Origin: Xiphias gladius
Lineage: Eukaryota; Chordata; Actinopteri; Istiophoriformes; Xiphiidae
Assembly: GCF_016859285.1 (NCBI RefSeq)
Contig: NC_053408.1
Coordinates: 10,431,213 to 10,495,212, forward strand
Direction: 5' to 3'
DNA: 64,000 nt
In this document: piece by piece, positions 15,801 to 29,700 of the stretch
Layout of the letters: each line of letters starts with the position of its first letter
How positions within the stretch are numbered: the first letter of the stretch is position 1
Made by a program: the position numbers and the translations under genes
The notes under the pieces: generated by a model
What the model was told of the DNA's origin: nothing
The model's input: the letters and a program-made list of their open reading frames with translations, nothing else
Database searches by the model: none

Positions 15801-18800
15801 AAATCTTACCTCAGTTACCTTTCCGTTGTTGATTGATTGCGCTGCAGTCAGATTTATTTTACTGCAGAATGTTACCTTACACTAAATTGGACTTCATACA
15901 ACCACAGCTACAGTTTTGGATTTCTTTGTTTCTCTTCTACATCTTCACTTTTCTTTTTGTTCAGGCTGACGGGGTGGGTCCTCCTGAGGCTCTTTAATGG
16001 TTTCTTCTGGAGCATCCAGATTCACAAAGGTCAGCTGGAAATGGTCAAGAAAGCTGCTACAGAGGTCAGTAACAAGTACCCTCGAAAATTGATTATCGCA
16101 ACAGGATCTGCCACACAAAATGTATAAGAAAGTGTTTTATCATGCATATAGTTATATATTTTTGAAAGCTACACACAATGTCTAACAGGCACAACACAAA
16201 TATATATCGCAACCTGACCTAACGACAGGAATTTTTGTGTTTTATGTATACAGTCCCACTTACTCCTGGCTATATGTTTATTACCTTTTTTTATTATTAT
16301 CAGTGCAGTCTGAAATAATACAATATCTGATGGATGCATGGTAGATGTATGTTTACTGGAGACATTACATCAAATCAGACAAAATTAGTGTTTATATTAA
16401 AAAATCATCTATATCTTGTCTTTACAGCAAAACGTGCCCATGGTCTTCCTCCCTGTTCACAAATCCCACATTGACTACCTACTCATCACCTTAATCTTGT
16501 TCTGTCACAACATCAAAGCCCCACACATCGCCGCTGGGAACAACCTCAACATCCCTATCCTCAGGTAAAAGGCCTATGTTGCATCATGTCAAGTTTGATC
16601 TAGAAATTAAGTGTATTTCTGCTCTCTCTGTCTCTGAACGGACAAAGATGAGTTTGATATCAGAAAAAAACAGAATTCCTTGGAAATACACCAGAGAGGA
16701 ATGTCAACTCAACTGAAGCGTAGAATTTAGATTGGGGGAATTTAAATAGCCAGGCAGCCGGCCTGACAACAGGTTGCCAAACTGTTTTATCCTAACCTGC
16801 CTCAAAATGTACTGATGTTCTATAGCACTGTACCTGGGTGCTTATGATATAGGCCCCAAAAGTATCAAACTGAATCATCTTTACTTAAAACAACATTATT
16901 TTAAAAAAAAAACCACCTCGTGTTTTCTGGATTAAGATAGGATGAAGTTCCTCCTAAGGCCAGTGAAAGTAACTGACAGAATACAGGAGAGGACAAGTCA
17001 AAGAAATAAAGAAGGGAAAAAAACACACTGAAAAAGAATTTTATAGAGATGTAAATAACTGACAAGTTCAGCACTAGAATTACTAGAAATCTATAAGTAA
17101 AGAAAAATGTTAAGATGTACATTGGTCTATTCCAAATTTTAGTTATCAGTAACATTTTGTCATTTAAATCATGATAAATTCCCACAATATTTACAATTTT
17201 TAAAGAGGAGTCACTACGGTACACTGACACCTTTTAGTCACAGTTAATCACCTTAATCCAAAGTGTAGGCTTGCAATAATTTCTCTACTATCACAATTTT
17301 GAAAATGACATTTATTTACAGCAAAGACAGCTGCTGTCAGTGTTGAAAGTTTAGTCTGGAAGTCACTTGATAAATCTCTTTCTTTCCATCTTCTTTTCCC
17401 CCCAGCACTCTGATCCGTAAACTCGGAGGATTCTTCATACGACGGAGAATGGAGGAGACGGGGGATGGGAAGAAAGACATTTTGTACAGATCCCTCCTAC
17501 ATGCAGTAAGTCCCAAGAGTCTGTCTTCTACACTAAATACTGGTTTAACCTACTGGTCCTAAATTCAGTTCATGTCTGAGGGTTTGGGTTGTTTTTTTGT
17601 TTTTTTTTTAAATAATAACTTGTCATTAGATAACTGCAGGTTGTCTTCATGCTTTTCTGCTCTGTGTTCTTCTTATTCCTGAGTGATGGACAGTGAGAGT
17701 TAAAAGCTTTTGTTATATAATGTTAACCCAGTTATTTTTCTCTGTTTCTAGTCGTAACGTATAAGCTTTCCACACTTGCTTTCTTGCTATGGCTCACTTT
17801 TTGCACATTATAGCATTTTACCTTCTAAAAAAGGTATGTAGACACCACCACAATCCTGTAATGTTTGCTGTAATACTAAGATGGTATTTGGCTGAAATAT
17901 GCTGCTCCTCTTCACTGTACTGACCTAGATCCAAATCATATGCTGTCAATTTTACTCCGTTCTTCAAACTCCTAGCCCTAACTCACTTGGAGCTATTGTC
18001 AGTAACTGAATTAATTGTATACAGTATCACATGATGAGTAGAAGCGTTTGCTGGTAGTTATCTCCATTCGTAGCTACAGATGGCCACAGCTTTGACTCCT
18101 GTGACTGCTAGAGTTTTGGTTAGGCTCTGGTAAAATTGGGAAAATAATTTAATTAAACAATTGTTTTACCTTTCAGTTGTCTAGAAACGTTTGTTTGTGT
18201 TGAGAGTTTCTAAAGCAACCACTTAACATATAGTGAACATAGGCTGTCGGCCGATCCTTTAAGCCTTTCCAACTGTGACACTGGTTGAAATGTATTTCCA
18301 TCTTTATGGGTGCGCTTTGAATCTCAAGAAGGGTACTGGTGCAAAAGCCTTCTAAGTAGACTGCATGAGAAATTTGAGGCCGATTAAAACTAGAATCTGC
18401 ACCTTTTGTTAAGCTCTAGTATTTGGATAGTGTGGCTTAACAAGCTTCTGCTAATGAGAAAACCTGAAACAGAACTAATTTGAATGACTCTTAATGTTAA
18501 TATTATTGCTTTGTCATCATAAGCCTCTTTTAGTATGAGGACTCTAATTGTGCTTTGTACAAATAACTAGGCGACTTAGGGGATTTACTTAATTGTACCA
18601 GTGTAAGACTGGTACAATTTAGAATGGCTGTTAATTAGTATGTCTGGAGTTTGTGGGAGATAGTTGAGAATAATGAAAGCAACACATGCTGTGTATTGTG
18701 CCTCTAAGATAAGTTTGTAGTATGCCTGTGAGATAGGAGTTATCAGCTGAAGACATGAGCAGCTGTCAGGAATGATGACCTACATATTATATCCCATTGT

Positions 18801-21800
18801 ACCTCCAATAGTTTTATACACTATTTGCTGCTGCAATTGTGGAAAGTGGACCAAGCAGTACTTTAATTGATAGAAGATCACATAATAATAATCCAGCAGT
18901 CCTGTCTCACTCACAGAAATGTAATTAGCTAAACTCCTCCAGAGGCAGAAGTGCAAGCAATGAAAAAAGCCATGTGCAGCTCTGAAAGGATAACCTGGAT
19001 GCCTATCTATCCTCTTCACAGCTTACTCCAAATGCCACAGCCTAGAGTCTATTTCAGGACAAAAAGGCTCTTCTCAAAAGCGTCTACATAGCAAGAGACA
19101 GCTGTGTACATACTGTACTCAGGAGGATACCATTGCACAACATGACCTCCTCGCCACGTGCCCAGTTCTCTGCAATGTGCAGGTCAAACTGTTGGGGACG
19201 ACCACTCATTTTTAACTTGTATTTAGGCTGCATATACAGCAGCTGCACAGCCTTGACTTTGCTTGACTTCCATGTAGTATAGTCAATGTTGTGTTTTAGT
19301 GTCGAAGATTTTGCAGCAAATTTGATTTTCACATAAAGGTGTCATGACCTTTGCAGGGTTTGCACATATGTCTCAATTCAAAGGTGGCACCTTTTTTGAT
19401 TCACCTTCATCCCGCCCTTCTCACTAGTACATTACTCTCTGTTTCATCCACCTTCCTTCAGTATACAGAGGAGTTGTTGCGTCAGCAACAGTTTTTGGAG
19501 GTCTATCTGGAGGGTACACGCTCCCGCAGTGGTAAGCCGTCTCCGGCGCGTGCAGGCATGCTGTCCATCGTGGTAGACACCCTGTGCACTGGGTCCATTG
19601 CAGATGTACTGGTGGTGCCAGTTGGCATCTCCTACGACCGAATAATTGAGGGCAACTACAATAGTGAGCAGCTGGTAAGTGCTTTAAAGGGTGTCTGTTA
19701 TTTGTGTTTGCTTTTACATTGTCATTAAAAAAAACACACACACACAAACAATAGAGTTGAATTTTATTTGACTTTTGAATTTGCGACTTAAAGGGGAAAT
19801 CAGGGAACAAAATTGTAGTGAGACAGGCAAGTTTCAATAAAATTTAGTTTTTGAGATAAAGCATCATCAAGTTTAAATTGTAATTTGTCTGACCTTCTCG
19901 ATCCTTCCAGGGCAAGCCCAAGAAGAATGAGAGTTTGTGGGGAATAGCATGTGGAGTGTTCAGGATGCTGAGGAAGAACTATGGATGTGTCCGAGTTGAC
20001 TTTAACCAGCCCTTCTCCCTGAAGGTAGTTGATCGCAGATCTACATCCGCTTTTATACTGATAGTGCTACTGCTAACACGGCTTTATGCATTGCTGGCAA
20101 ATGAAAAACTGTAATTATTGGTGTCATACGGATTTCAGGTGTGGTTCTTGATTTTAACACGCCAAAAAGTGTTTAAAAGCCTCAAAATTTCCTTAACCAA
20201 AGAAAATTATAGAACGGATCATAGCCAACACCAGATTATCTCTGTTTACTTGCTCTTAGTTTGTATTTGTAATAAACTTTATGTGTGTAAAATAAAGGAG
20301 TACCTGGGTACCCAGAGAAGCCGCCATATTCCACCACCAGAATCCCTGGAACGCACCTTGATGCCCACCATTATTTCTGCCCAGTAAGTGCAAACACACA
20401 CACTCCCCACTCTAAACATCAGTGGAATCTTCATCCATCCAGTGCACATGCGCTAAAGGGAGTCCCACAGTCCCACCTGTAACATTATGAACCCTCATGT
20501 CCACACTTGACTTCTCCCTCCTGCTATTTCACAGCAGGGTCTGTTATCTGACATGTGAGCACAGCACTTGAGTTAATCGGCAGGGGTCACTTCAGTTCAG
20601 CGCTGCCCCTCCATAAAAAAACTGATACTGTCAATTAGCACGTCCACAAGGAAAGCAGCATTCCATCCCAGCTGGTTTCGAGTCACAAGTTCAGTACTCC
20701 TGCCAGCAGAGGTGATTAAAAACCCTTTGGAACTAACCCTTCGGCAGCATATTTTACTTATTATAAGCCTCTGTCGAACGAAAGGGGGGAAACTAATAAG
20801 TGTAATGAGCTGGTGTAGTGTTTGTTTGGACATCGAAACCACTTCTTTAAAATCTGCATACCATACCAAGCTGGCATAAAGTAATAATTGTCAAACAGTA
20901 TGTTTACATGCTTAGTTCTTACTGTTATTCTTTCAGGCCTGATGCTCAGCTGTTTGAGGGGCAGGAGGAGGAGCAGATCAACAGAGAGCTGCCCGATGAC
21001 ATCTTCAGACGACAACTAATTAATAACCTGGCCAAGCACGTTCTCTTCAGTAAGAAATCCGCAATCACGCAGATAGTAATTTTACTGTTCCTTAGATTAC
21101 AGACAATAAGGTTAGGAACCTTATTGTCTGTAATATTTCTATATGATCAGAGGTCATGAGTCATCACAAACCCACAAGGATGCCGCATTCAGCTAAAATT
21201 AAACACCACATCTCAAAAATAAAATGTCAGAGCACAAGGTTTTTCTGCTTTATGGGGCACTCTTCTCTTATGTTTTCTAAGCACATATTGTGCTAAAGGT
21301 GCATCTGCTTACAGGAGCAAAGGCAGCTCTCATAAAAGACTATCCATCATACTGCGTCCTTTAATTGAAATCCAACACGGCACTGCATCAGTCCATCCGC
21401 TTCACATCACTCAAGGCGTTTTGCTCTGGGGTTAGGACTACAGAAACCGGTTCGCCCCAGCTCGTTCAGCTGCATTTTTTTTTTTTTTTACCTTCAACCA
21501 ATCACAGGGTCTCCAGCTGGATGGCATGTTGTTTTCAGCCAATAGTATGAAGGGGAGGATAGAGAAGCAGAAGAGGGGAGGAATGCAGTACCAGCGCTCG
21601 CAAATGTTTTAAACCCTTGAACTTGAAGTGTGCTTAAGATTACCGCTAGTAACCCTTGTCCTCAGACACACGCCCACACTATATTCTTTTCTTTGTCTCA
21701 TTAATATGTATCTATCAATGTATAAATCTTTTGGATCTTTTTACCCTGTGTTTTTTTTGTTTTTTTTTTTTGAAAGAAAGTGTTATTCCTAATTATAGCT

Positions 21801-24800
21801 AAGACAAAATCTGGTTCATTTCAAATTTTATATGACTGAGGTGTTATAAGCCGGGAAGATAAAATCATAAAAACTTTATGATATGTAAAATATTTTTTTG
21901 AACAAAAGTTGTGTCATAGATTTCCATGCCTAATGTTGTCCATGTGCCTTGTGTTTGGTGTTTGGTGTAGTAGTTATGTTATTGTCTTGGAAGTAAAGAA
22001 ACATAAATATATATGGATACTGCCATTTTTAAAAGTTGGAGAGTTACATGTATTCATCTTTGATTGAGGTTTCAGCTCTACCATCTTCCTTCCAATTGTG
22101 TGGCACTACTTTCAAACATAGTTAAGACTAGTCAATTGCCAATGTCTTTGCTTTGATATTGTTATCTTTCCATTGTATGTTGCTCATGATACTGTCTTTT
22201 TATCAACTTCACAGCGGCTAATAAGTCTTCAGCGATCATGTCTACCCACATTGTGGCCTGTCTGCTGCTGTATAGACACAGACAAGTAAGTCTGGCTGTC
22301 TTTCATTTCCCCTCTTTCTCCTCATCTCCTGCTGTTCTGCTAGTCCCACGGCCACCTCCCTCCCCCATTTCCTTTTTCTTTTCTTTCTTCTCACCTCTGC
22401 TCCTCAGATTACCTCTCCTGTTTTTGTCTCTCTTTTTTTCCCTTTCATCCATCTCACCCCCCCCCCCCACGTTCCCTCCCTTAAACCAAGGTGATCCAAA
22501 TGTCACATACCCCTGCATGGTATTAATGAATGTGTCTCTCTCTCGGAGATCTCACTCTTCATGCATCCACTGTCACCACCTCTGTACATTAGTGGTGGGC
22601 CTCTGCCCTCTGCAGGCACGCTAATGTAAGTGGGTGAGAGTGGAAAACAGTTAGCTGAAATTGTCTCTCTGTCCTTAGGAATTGGCCAGTGCTGCATATA
22701 ACAAACTTAAGCCCATTCTTGCGTTTTGTTGCATTAAATCTTAGCTTTGATTAGTTTATGGAGTCACAAATTTCTGGACATGATCCACATTTATTTTTTC
22801 AGTTTTTTTGAGCTTGTATTTTTCCTCTTTGCTTCAGGGCGTGGTGCTGTCAAAGCTGGTGGAGGACTTCTTCAACATGAAGGAGGAGATCCTCTCACGG
22901 GACTTTGACCTGGGCTTTTCGGGGAACTCAGAGGATGTGGTCATGCGTGCCCTCCATCTCCTGGGAAACTGTGTCAATGTGACCAGCAGTGCAAATCGCA
23001 ATGGAGAGTTCACTATCGCACCCAGCCAAACTGTACCAGCGCTTTTCGAGCTCAACTTCTACAGCAATGGCCTTTTCCACGTCTTCATTTCTGATGCAAT
23101 CATTGGTATGCTGAGCCAGCAAATTGTTAGTTCTTGTTCTGTGTTCACGCTGGTGTATCACTGATCTTTGTCATTAAGCTTCATGAATCTTAAAAAAATC
23201 CTCCTCTTCCCAAGAAAAATCCTCTCCCCCTATCTAGAGAGGAAAGCTTCAATAATGTTTTTGAAGGTAATATGTAGATTAGCTGATGGACCGCTAACTG
23301 GTTGTGAGTACGAGTTAGAAAGTTTGCTGTCGACTTCATTAATACCATCAGTCAGACTCTAGGTTCCCCAATCCTAGACGTTACAATTTTTCCTCCACTG
23401 ACTTTCTGTCACCATTTGTCTCCAGCCTGCAGCATCTTGTCACTGCAGCGAGAGCTGGCCGTGGAATCAGAGTCCGCTCATCATTCTGGTGGTCCCAGTA
23501 GCCTCCTTATCAGTCAGGAGAGACTCATTCGCAAGGCTGCCGGGCTCTCCCACTTCCTCACCAATGAGGTTGCGGTGGCACCTGTAAGTCATTTTTTTTG
23601 TAGACTATGTAAACTGTACATAATGGCTCAATCAGGTAGTGAGAAATACAGGGGAAAAACCATAAACCTTCATGTCCCTCTTTGCACTGCCTGAAGTAAA
23701 TTATAAAAAGCCTTTCTTGTATGGAAGACAATGAAATATGATCAACCCATTTCAACATTCAGTCTTCATCGGGTCATCATATATTACACATATAAGTGGT
23801 AACCCGGCATTGGTTTATTAATAAATTTAAACAACATTTAGCCCATCAAGGGTAAAGGTTGATTACGGGTATTTTGCCAAATACTCTATTTTATGAGCTG
23901 AAAGATATCAAAATATGATTATATCGTGTAATGGTTAAAATAATCATTGCTAAAACATGCCTTATGAACTGAAATCCTTCGGTTCATAAAATTTAACAAA
24001 ATCACAATAATGCACAGGAGGAAGGACTGTTGTTGGCTTTTTCCTCGCAGAGAAGACGGCTAGCATAGCTGCTAGCCAACATCGACTACTTGTGCAAGTG
24101 GATAACGATAATGTTATTTCTTTAACTGCGACGCTGAATGTTTGCTCCCTCAATCCAGATGAATATTGAAAAAATATTTTCAAAGATTCTAAAGGGCTCG
24201 TCCTGAGGAGGTGCAAAGACAGTCTGGAACTGAGGTGTAAGCCAACCAGAGTACCTAGGAACTTAAAAAAACACACATGGGAGAGCTGAACAGTCCGACC
24301 ATTGTGATTGGCTATCCAATTAATTAGTGTTGAATATTTCCAGACTTCAAAGATAGAGCTTTATATATTGTTCAGTTATTTCTTTGTCACAAAACACTAG
24401 GCAATAAAAAAATCTACAGTATTATTATTATTATATACAGTATTATATAAAAATTAATTTAACAAAGCATCACTCCTCGGTGAACTGGGTCCTTGGCAGA
24501 GGTCTGAGAGCATTTTCTAGTTAGGCCTAAGTATCTAGTTGTCATTATAGATTTCCCATGTTTTTTAGGAGTTTGTTCACATTGACATAGGCTAAATTGA
24601 CATAGCATTAATTTTGTAAGAAAGTGAAAATATTAAACAATAACAGGCTAATTAGGCCTAAATTTTTTTTTTTTTTTTTTTTTAAATCCAGCCCCCACAC
24701 CGTCTGCTCAGACAAATTCTTGCCTTTAGAGAAGGGCAGTTGATGCCCCTGGTCAAAATGATTTTTAAATGCTTTTTTCCAAACGGGAACATGCTGAAGC

Positions 24801-26557
24801 CTTGTATTTCTTTCTTCTTTGAAAATGATCTGAATTAAAGTTATTGACAACTTATTGGCAGCTTCAGTCTCGAGGTATTACTACAGTATTGATATTTGCT
24901 TTGAGAATCTCAGATTTGACTACATGTTGGTTGTTGCTGTTGTTGCTGACGGAGATTTCAACACTTAACACATCCAAATGTTCTCTCCCATGTTTCCCTG
25001 TCTCTCTTCCTCTCCGTCCCACAGCCCTGTCAGACTATTTACCAGGTTTTCCACGATGCAGTGACGAGGCTGATCCAGTATGGAGTTCTCTGCGTAGCAG
25101 AAGTTAGTTTACACACAGAAACCTCACTGCTAGTAGACAAAAAATGGCAAACAATGTAACTAATGTTGGAAGTTGGTGAACATCATGGACTCATTGTGAA
25201 CATCTTGTGAAGTGCTTGTAACTATAATTGCTTATGTGCAAACCTGTGGTGGGCCCAGGTGGTCTAATTTGTGGGGTTTTTTATGTGTGTTTCAGGAGGA
25301 CCAGGAGGAACTGAGTCCCAGCCCAACAGAGGAACCTTGGCCCAAAAAGTTCCCTGAGCCCCTCTCCTGGAGAAGCGACGAGGAGGACGAGGACAGTGAC
25401 TTTGGAGAGGAGCAGAGAGATCGCTACCTAAAGGTCTACTTTAGAAATTCTCGTCTTTAAACTGTTTTATTGAAGCCAAAAGAATCACCACCATGGCACA
25501 TTAAAAAATGCATTGTCATACCCCTAGAGCTCTTTTCAAGTTGTGTTTGATCAGGCAGCCTCTAGTCACTAACTGTCTCTCGCTGTTTTTGTTTTGCTTG
25601 ATTTCTGTCAATCAGGTGAGCATTTCGGCAGAGCACCAGGAATTCTTCGTCTTCCTTCAGCGACTGCTCAGCCCAGTGCTTGAGGCCTACAGTGGGGCTG
25701 CGATCTTTGTCCACAGTCTGAGCCAGCCCATGGCTGACTCCGACTACACCCAGAGGCTCTTCAGATACCTGCTCACCCGCACAGAGAGAGGAGTGGCTGC
25801 TTATGGTAACACTAAAATATTTCCCCACATATGGTGCTGTACACCAAAGGAAAATTGCAATAAAGATGCTACTGAAATTCATCACCCAGCCTCAGGTCCT
25901 AGTTGAAGAAAGGAAATAAAAGGCACCACCTATTCATTGTATGTATTATCCTTCAACAATCCACAGAAGACTGTGTTAAACCACATTAAGTACTGGAACT
26001 AATGCAACACAAGACTGTAATATGGACAGAGCCATGTCCAAGATCAAGAACAGTAAATTAACTGCAGGTTACCTAATGAGATAACTAATGATATTTTTCA
26101 TAAATATAATTTCATTAATGAGCTTTAGTATATTAGAATATCTGAATCGTAATTGTAATCCTGTTATCTTCATTTTCAGGCGAAAGTGCAACTCATTACC
26201 TGGTTAAGAACACAGTGAGGACATTCAAAGAGCTCGGGGTAAGAGTGTCTTGAATTGAAGTTGTTTGTTTCCGCATATAAGTTAAGTTTATTAACACTTA
26301 TTTCACATGTACATCTTGGTTGGTGTTTTTCTAAAAGTTATTGAAATACACTGTGGTGTCAATAAAGTAGGATTTGGATGGCGTTCAGGTGCCTCCAGCT
26401 GGATTTAAGTTGTTCCTCCTGTGTTGTAATTTTTCTGTAGGTCCTAAAGGAGAGAAGAGAGAACAAGGTGACCACTCTGGAGCTGAGCAGCACCTTTCTA
26501 CCTCAGGCCAATCGGAACAAACTCCTGCAGTACATCTTAGGTTTCACACTGCTGTGA
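12825..26557 (+). CDS. gpam: Mitochondrial glycerol-3-phosphate acyltransferase (GPAT1 type)
   Basis: Enzyme of the outer mitochondrial membrane that acylates glycerol-3-phosphate from acyl-CoA, the first step of triglyceride and phospholipid synthesis. Coding exons: 12825-12908, 13097-13216, 14146-14219, 15200-15313, 15638-15787, 15965-16064, 16428-16564, 17406-17505, 19462-19674, 19911-20024, 20298-20383, 20937-21049, 22215-22285, 22838-23105, 23426-23583, 25025-25102, 25296-25433, 25616-25805, 26180-26238 and 26441-26557. That is 2484 nt, 827 aa (human 828), all frames closing. All four acyltransferase motifs are intact: HKSHID (H225, D230), GGFFIRRR (267-274), YLEGTRSRSGK (308-318) and VVPVGISYD (344-352). 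Two hydrophobic stretches near 469-490 and 573-592 fit the two membrane passes of GPAT1. The intact HX4D box and high similarity to GPAM argue against the degenerate mammalian GPAT2 type, though a teleost gene named gpat2 is possible. Confidence 0.96.
17506..19461 (+). other. gpam: Intron of gpam with a 12-bp hairpin
   Basis: Two-kilobase intron between the exons carrying motifs II and III. No exon-like sequence was recognised. A perfect inverted repeat, arms 18591-18602 and 18608-18619 around the loop GTAAG, is the only notable structure. Confidence 0.6.
21096..21134. repeat. Perfect 18-bp inverted repeat with 3-nt loop
   Basis: The arm at 21096-21113 is an exact reverse complement of 21117-21134, separated by AGG. 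It lies about 50 bases into the intron that follows the gpam exon ending at 21049. The loop is too short for a usual miRNA precursor. Confidence 0.9.
23584..25024 (+). other. gpam: Intron of gpam, AT-rich
   Basis: A 1.4-kb intron with poly-T runs and low-complexity AT sequence. No exon, RNA gene or clear mobile element was seen. Confidence 0.55.
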
Positions 26558-29500
26558 CCAAGACACCTTTCTGCCCATCTCTGACCCCAGGCTCCTTCCA
26601 ATAAAGGGCTTCTACTGGTTACTTCTAAACAATCCCAGGTGCTACTCTGTGGAAAGCTTTACCAGGAAGTGCCTTCATGTGAAAGCCGCTAACTGTTAGC
26701 CGTTGGCCAGAAGAGACTTGAAGCCAGTCTTCCCTTTTTGTTCCAGTCTATGGCTCCCTGTCTTACAACTGTGGAGCAAATAACACACATGTATTGTTAC
26801 TTTGAAGAGGTAATTCTAGGAATCATCGTCTCTTAGTGAACTTTGCCGGTGACGTCAAAAGGTTTTAATATGATCAAGATTTTAAATGATCAGAAAATAT
26901 ACTGAGGCAGGTTAGTAAATAACAGTCACTTTTACAGCAACCTGAACAGAACAAGCTGCCTTTCGTCTATACAAGTTAACAAGCAAAATATGAATAGAAA
27001 ATAATGGTAAACATAACCAACGACAATTATATTTTTATGTTTAAGTCTTTCTGCTTGTTTGTAAAACTGCTGTATTCTCTCCAGTGCAGTCCATTATCTT
27101 ACAGTAGAAAAAAAATGTCAAAATGTAGTTGGGAGAAATTTAGAGAACAGATTCCTGTACATAGGCCACAAGACCAATGTCTCTCATTTGTAGTGCGTTC
27201 AAGTACATGAACTCTGGTGTCATTACATTTAATAATATAGGAAAATTAAATAGAAAGATTTGCTGACTCCTGGGAGATAGTCTCCCTGCTAAATGCGTAC
27301 ATATCCAAATTTTCATTGCCAAAAATATCTGTAAAAATCGAATCCTCCGTACAAACAGTTAAGGCCATTTACTCTGCACAGTTACTGGTTTAAGATATCA
27401 AAACAATAAGCAGCAAACCAGTTCCACTATTCAAAAATATTTACTTAGCAAACACAAAATTTACCTGCTCAGAGTCTGCCGTAGTTAAGCGAAAAAAAAC
27501 AAACATCTAAAGTTAAGTGCATTCAAACCACTAATATCTAAGTGCATTCAGTTACACGTTTCATCATGGAGTTTTGATGAAGAGTGACTTTGACCTTTGT
27601 GTTTGCGCAACACCGTTTTCACTTTTCAATGAATGTTACATAGCACAGCACTTAAAATACTAAATAACAGCCATCACATCCACTTCCGTTCTAATGCAAA
27701 AAGCTCAGAAACTCTTTGGTCATGCTTTTCAGTGACAGCAGAGATTTGGGATTACCACCATTTTTCTTCCTGTATAATAAAGAAACTGTATAAAGCCTTT
27801 CTAGCACCACTGCTGGGAGCAATTTTGTTCTAATGGTTTGGCATTTGTAAGACAGAGGGACTACATAGTCCACTGTGTAATCCATTTGAACAGGTCTGTA
27901 AGGTTAGTTATTAGTGAGAATAAGATAGTGTTTCCGTTGTACGTTCAAGAAACTTTAAAAAAAAAACAAAAAAAAAGAACATTTTTCTTGTTTGAGTTGT
28001 TTACTTTTAAATACAGACTGCTGTGAGGAGCAGTAAAGGTCCAGAAATCAAATAATACTATCCTTAACTGTCAGTTTTAACTATACATTTTTTTTCTTGG
28101 TCAAAATAATGTTTCACTTCAGTTTTTCAGCACGTTTGTCTTACTTTCTCAAAATCATACTATAGAAATGTAGTATAAACACACTTTCTACTACCTGTGA
28201 GTGGATCCTGATAATTTAAATTTTTTGCTCTAAAATGCATGTCCCCAAAAAAAAAAAAAAGTGTCAGGGAGGCTGGGAATAAAAATCTGTGGTAACAGAA
28301 TGTGTTGATTATGACAATTAAAACGTACCCAAACTGCCAAAGTAAAGTGGAGTTAAAACCTGATATTGGATCCTCGCTGAACAGTACCAGAGTATTTAGC
28401 TGCAGAACTTTTCAGTTTTATTGTAAAATAACAGAAACACAACAGGACACTTGTCTTTTGTGTTTAATTCTAAATCATGAGCATAAAGGTTTAACATCCT
28501 AATTAATGTTGGTGTGCACACAGCTGATAAGAAAAAGAGGAAGGCGTGTGTTTGGAAAGGTCAGAGGAGGTCTGATGAGTGGTCGTCACGATTGGAGGGA
28601 CTGCAAACCCGAATCTCAGATTGATAATGTGAAGACAGTGCGAATGTTAGAAATTGACTTTCTTGATCTGTCAAGGCACAAGCGAAAAACGGGAAATGGG
28701 TGTCTGATGGTATACATTTAAATGAATATTTATACTGAAAGAATTGGAACATCCAGCTTTATTTAATATCAAAAACTCATATTTTCATGCAGTCTGTCAA
28801 ATCTATGTATGAAATATCCAAGGAATGGAAAAGGTTGCTTGTTTACGGATTGGTAAATGACACCCATAGCATGTTGAAGAACAGAAAAGTATGTTGTTAA
28901 AATGGGAATGTGATCAGAGTACACAAAAATGTGTTCATGCTGAAACTCAGTTGGAGCGTTTTGACATTTAAAGCATTTCTGAGCCCGCCATGTGTTTTAA
29001 GTCCCCACACTGAGGGACCCATCCGCCAGGACAAAACCACTATATGTACTGTACTGCATGTTTCCACTGTTCGCCTTTAATCATTAACTCTTCAATGTGA
29101 ACTTTACTTAACCTGGGAATTGTATTTTACAGTCTAGTGTGTGAATTATGTTGAAGAGCAAAGTAGTTGTTTGTGTAGGAGATAAAATTTGTTACCTCTT
29201 GAATGTATCTCATCTGTCCCCCAAAAGGTCAGTGTGATATTGTAGAATACTCGCTAGTCGGTTAAGATACGATATAGTTTTTATGAATTACTCGTAGGGG
29301 TTGTTGAGACTCATTACTACTGAAGCTGCATTAACAACATCCCACTACAACCATGTACAACTTTGTAGAATAAAAAAAAAACATGCCTGTATCTGGGGCA
29401 GGTGCCTTTTTAATGCACTGTAGTGGTCTTTTGTTGTGTCTTTTGTTGTGTTTTTGCGCATGTTAACAAAGATTATTTCGTGTAGGAATCCAAAACAACG

Positions 29501-29700
29501 CTGTAGATTGTGATTTAAAAGAATAATACACACACGAGTGGAGAGAACTTGCTGTTAATAAGAAGAATCACCAGCTACTAAAAAAAAAAAAAAGTCACTT
29601 TTTTTGTTCTTGCTTTCTCAAAGCAAAGCACAATTGGCATTATTAGTTTTTGTTTTTAAATAAATTAATAATAGATTAACAATGTTCTCTTGTCTGTCGT
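26558..29700 (+). other. gpam: Probable long 3'UTR of gpam
   Basis: After the stop at 26555-26557 there are about 3 kb with no recognisable gene. An AATAAA occurs at 26600-26605, only some 40 bases past the stop, so a very short 3'UTR is possible. A better signal is AATAAA at 29659-29664, followed by T- and GT-rich sequence as expected for a poly(A) site. The region is AT-rich with many ATTTA-like pieces. Mammalian GPAM is known to have a long 3'UTR. The extent is inferred; RNA evidence would decide. Confidence 0.5.
29659..29664 (+). other. gpam: Candidate distal poly(A) signal of gpam
   Basis: AATAAA followed within about 30-40 bases by a T/GT-rich stretch, the usual layout of a cleavage site. 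Confidence 0.5.
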
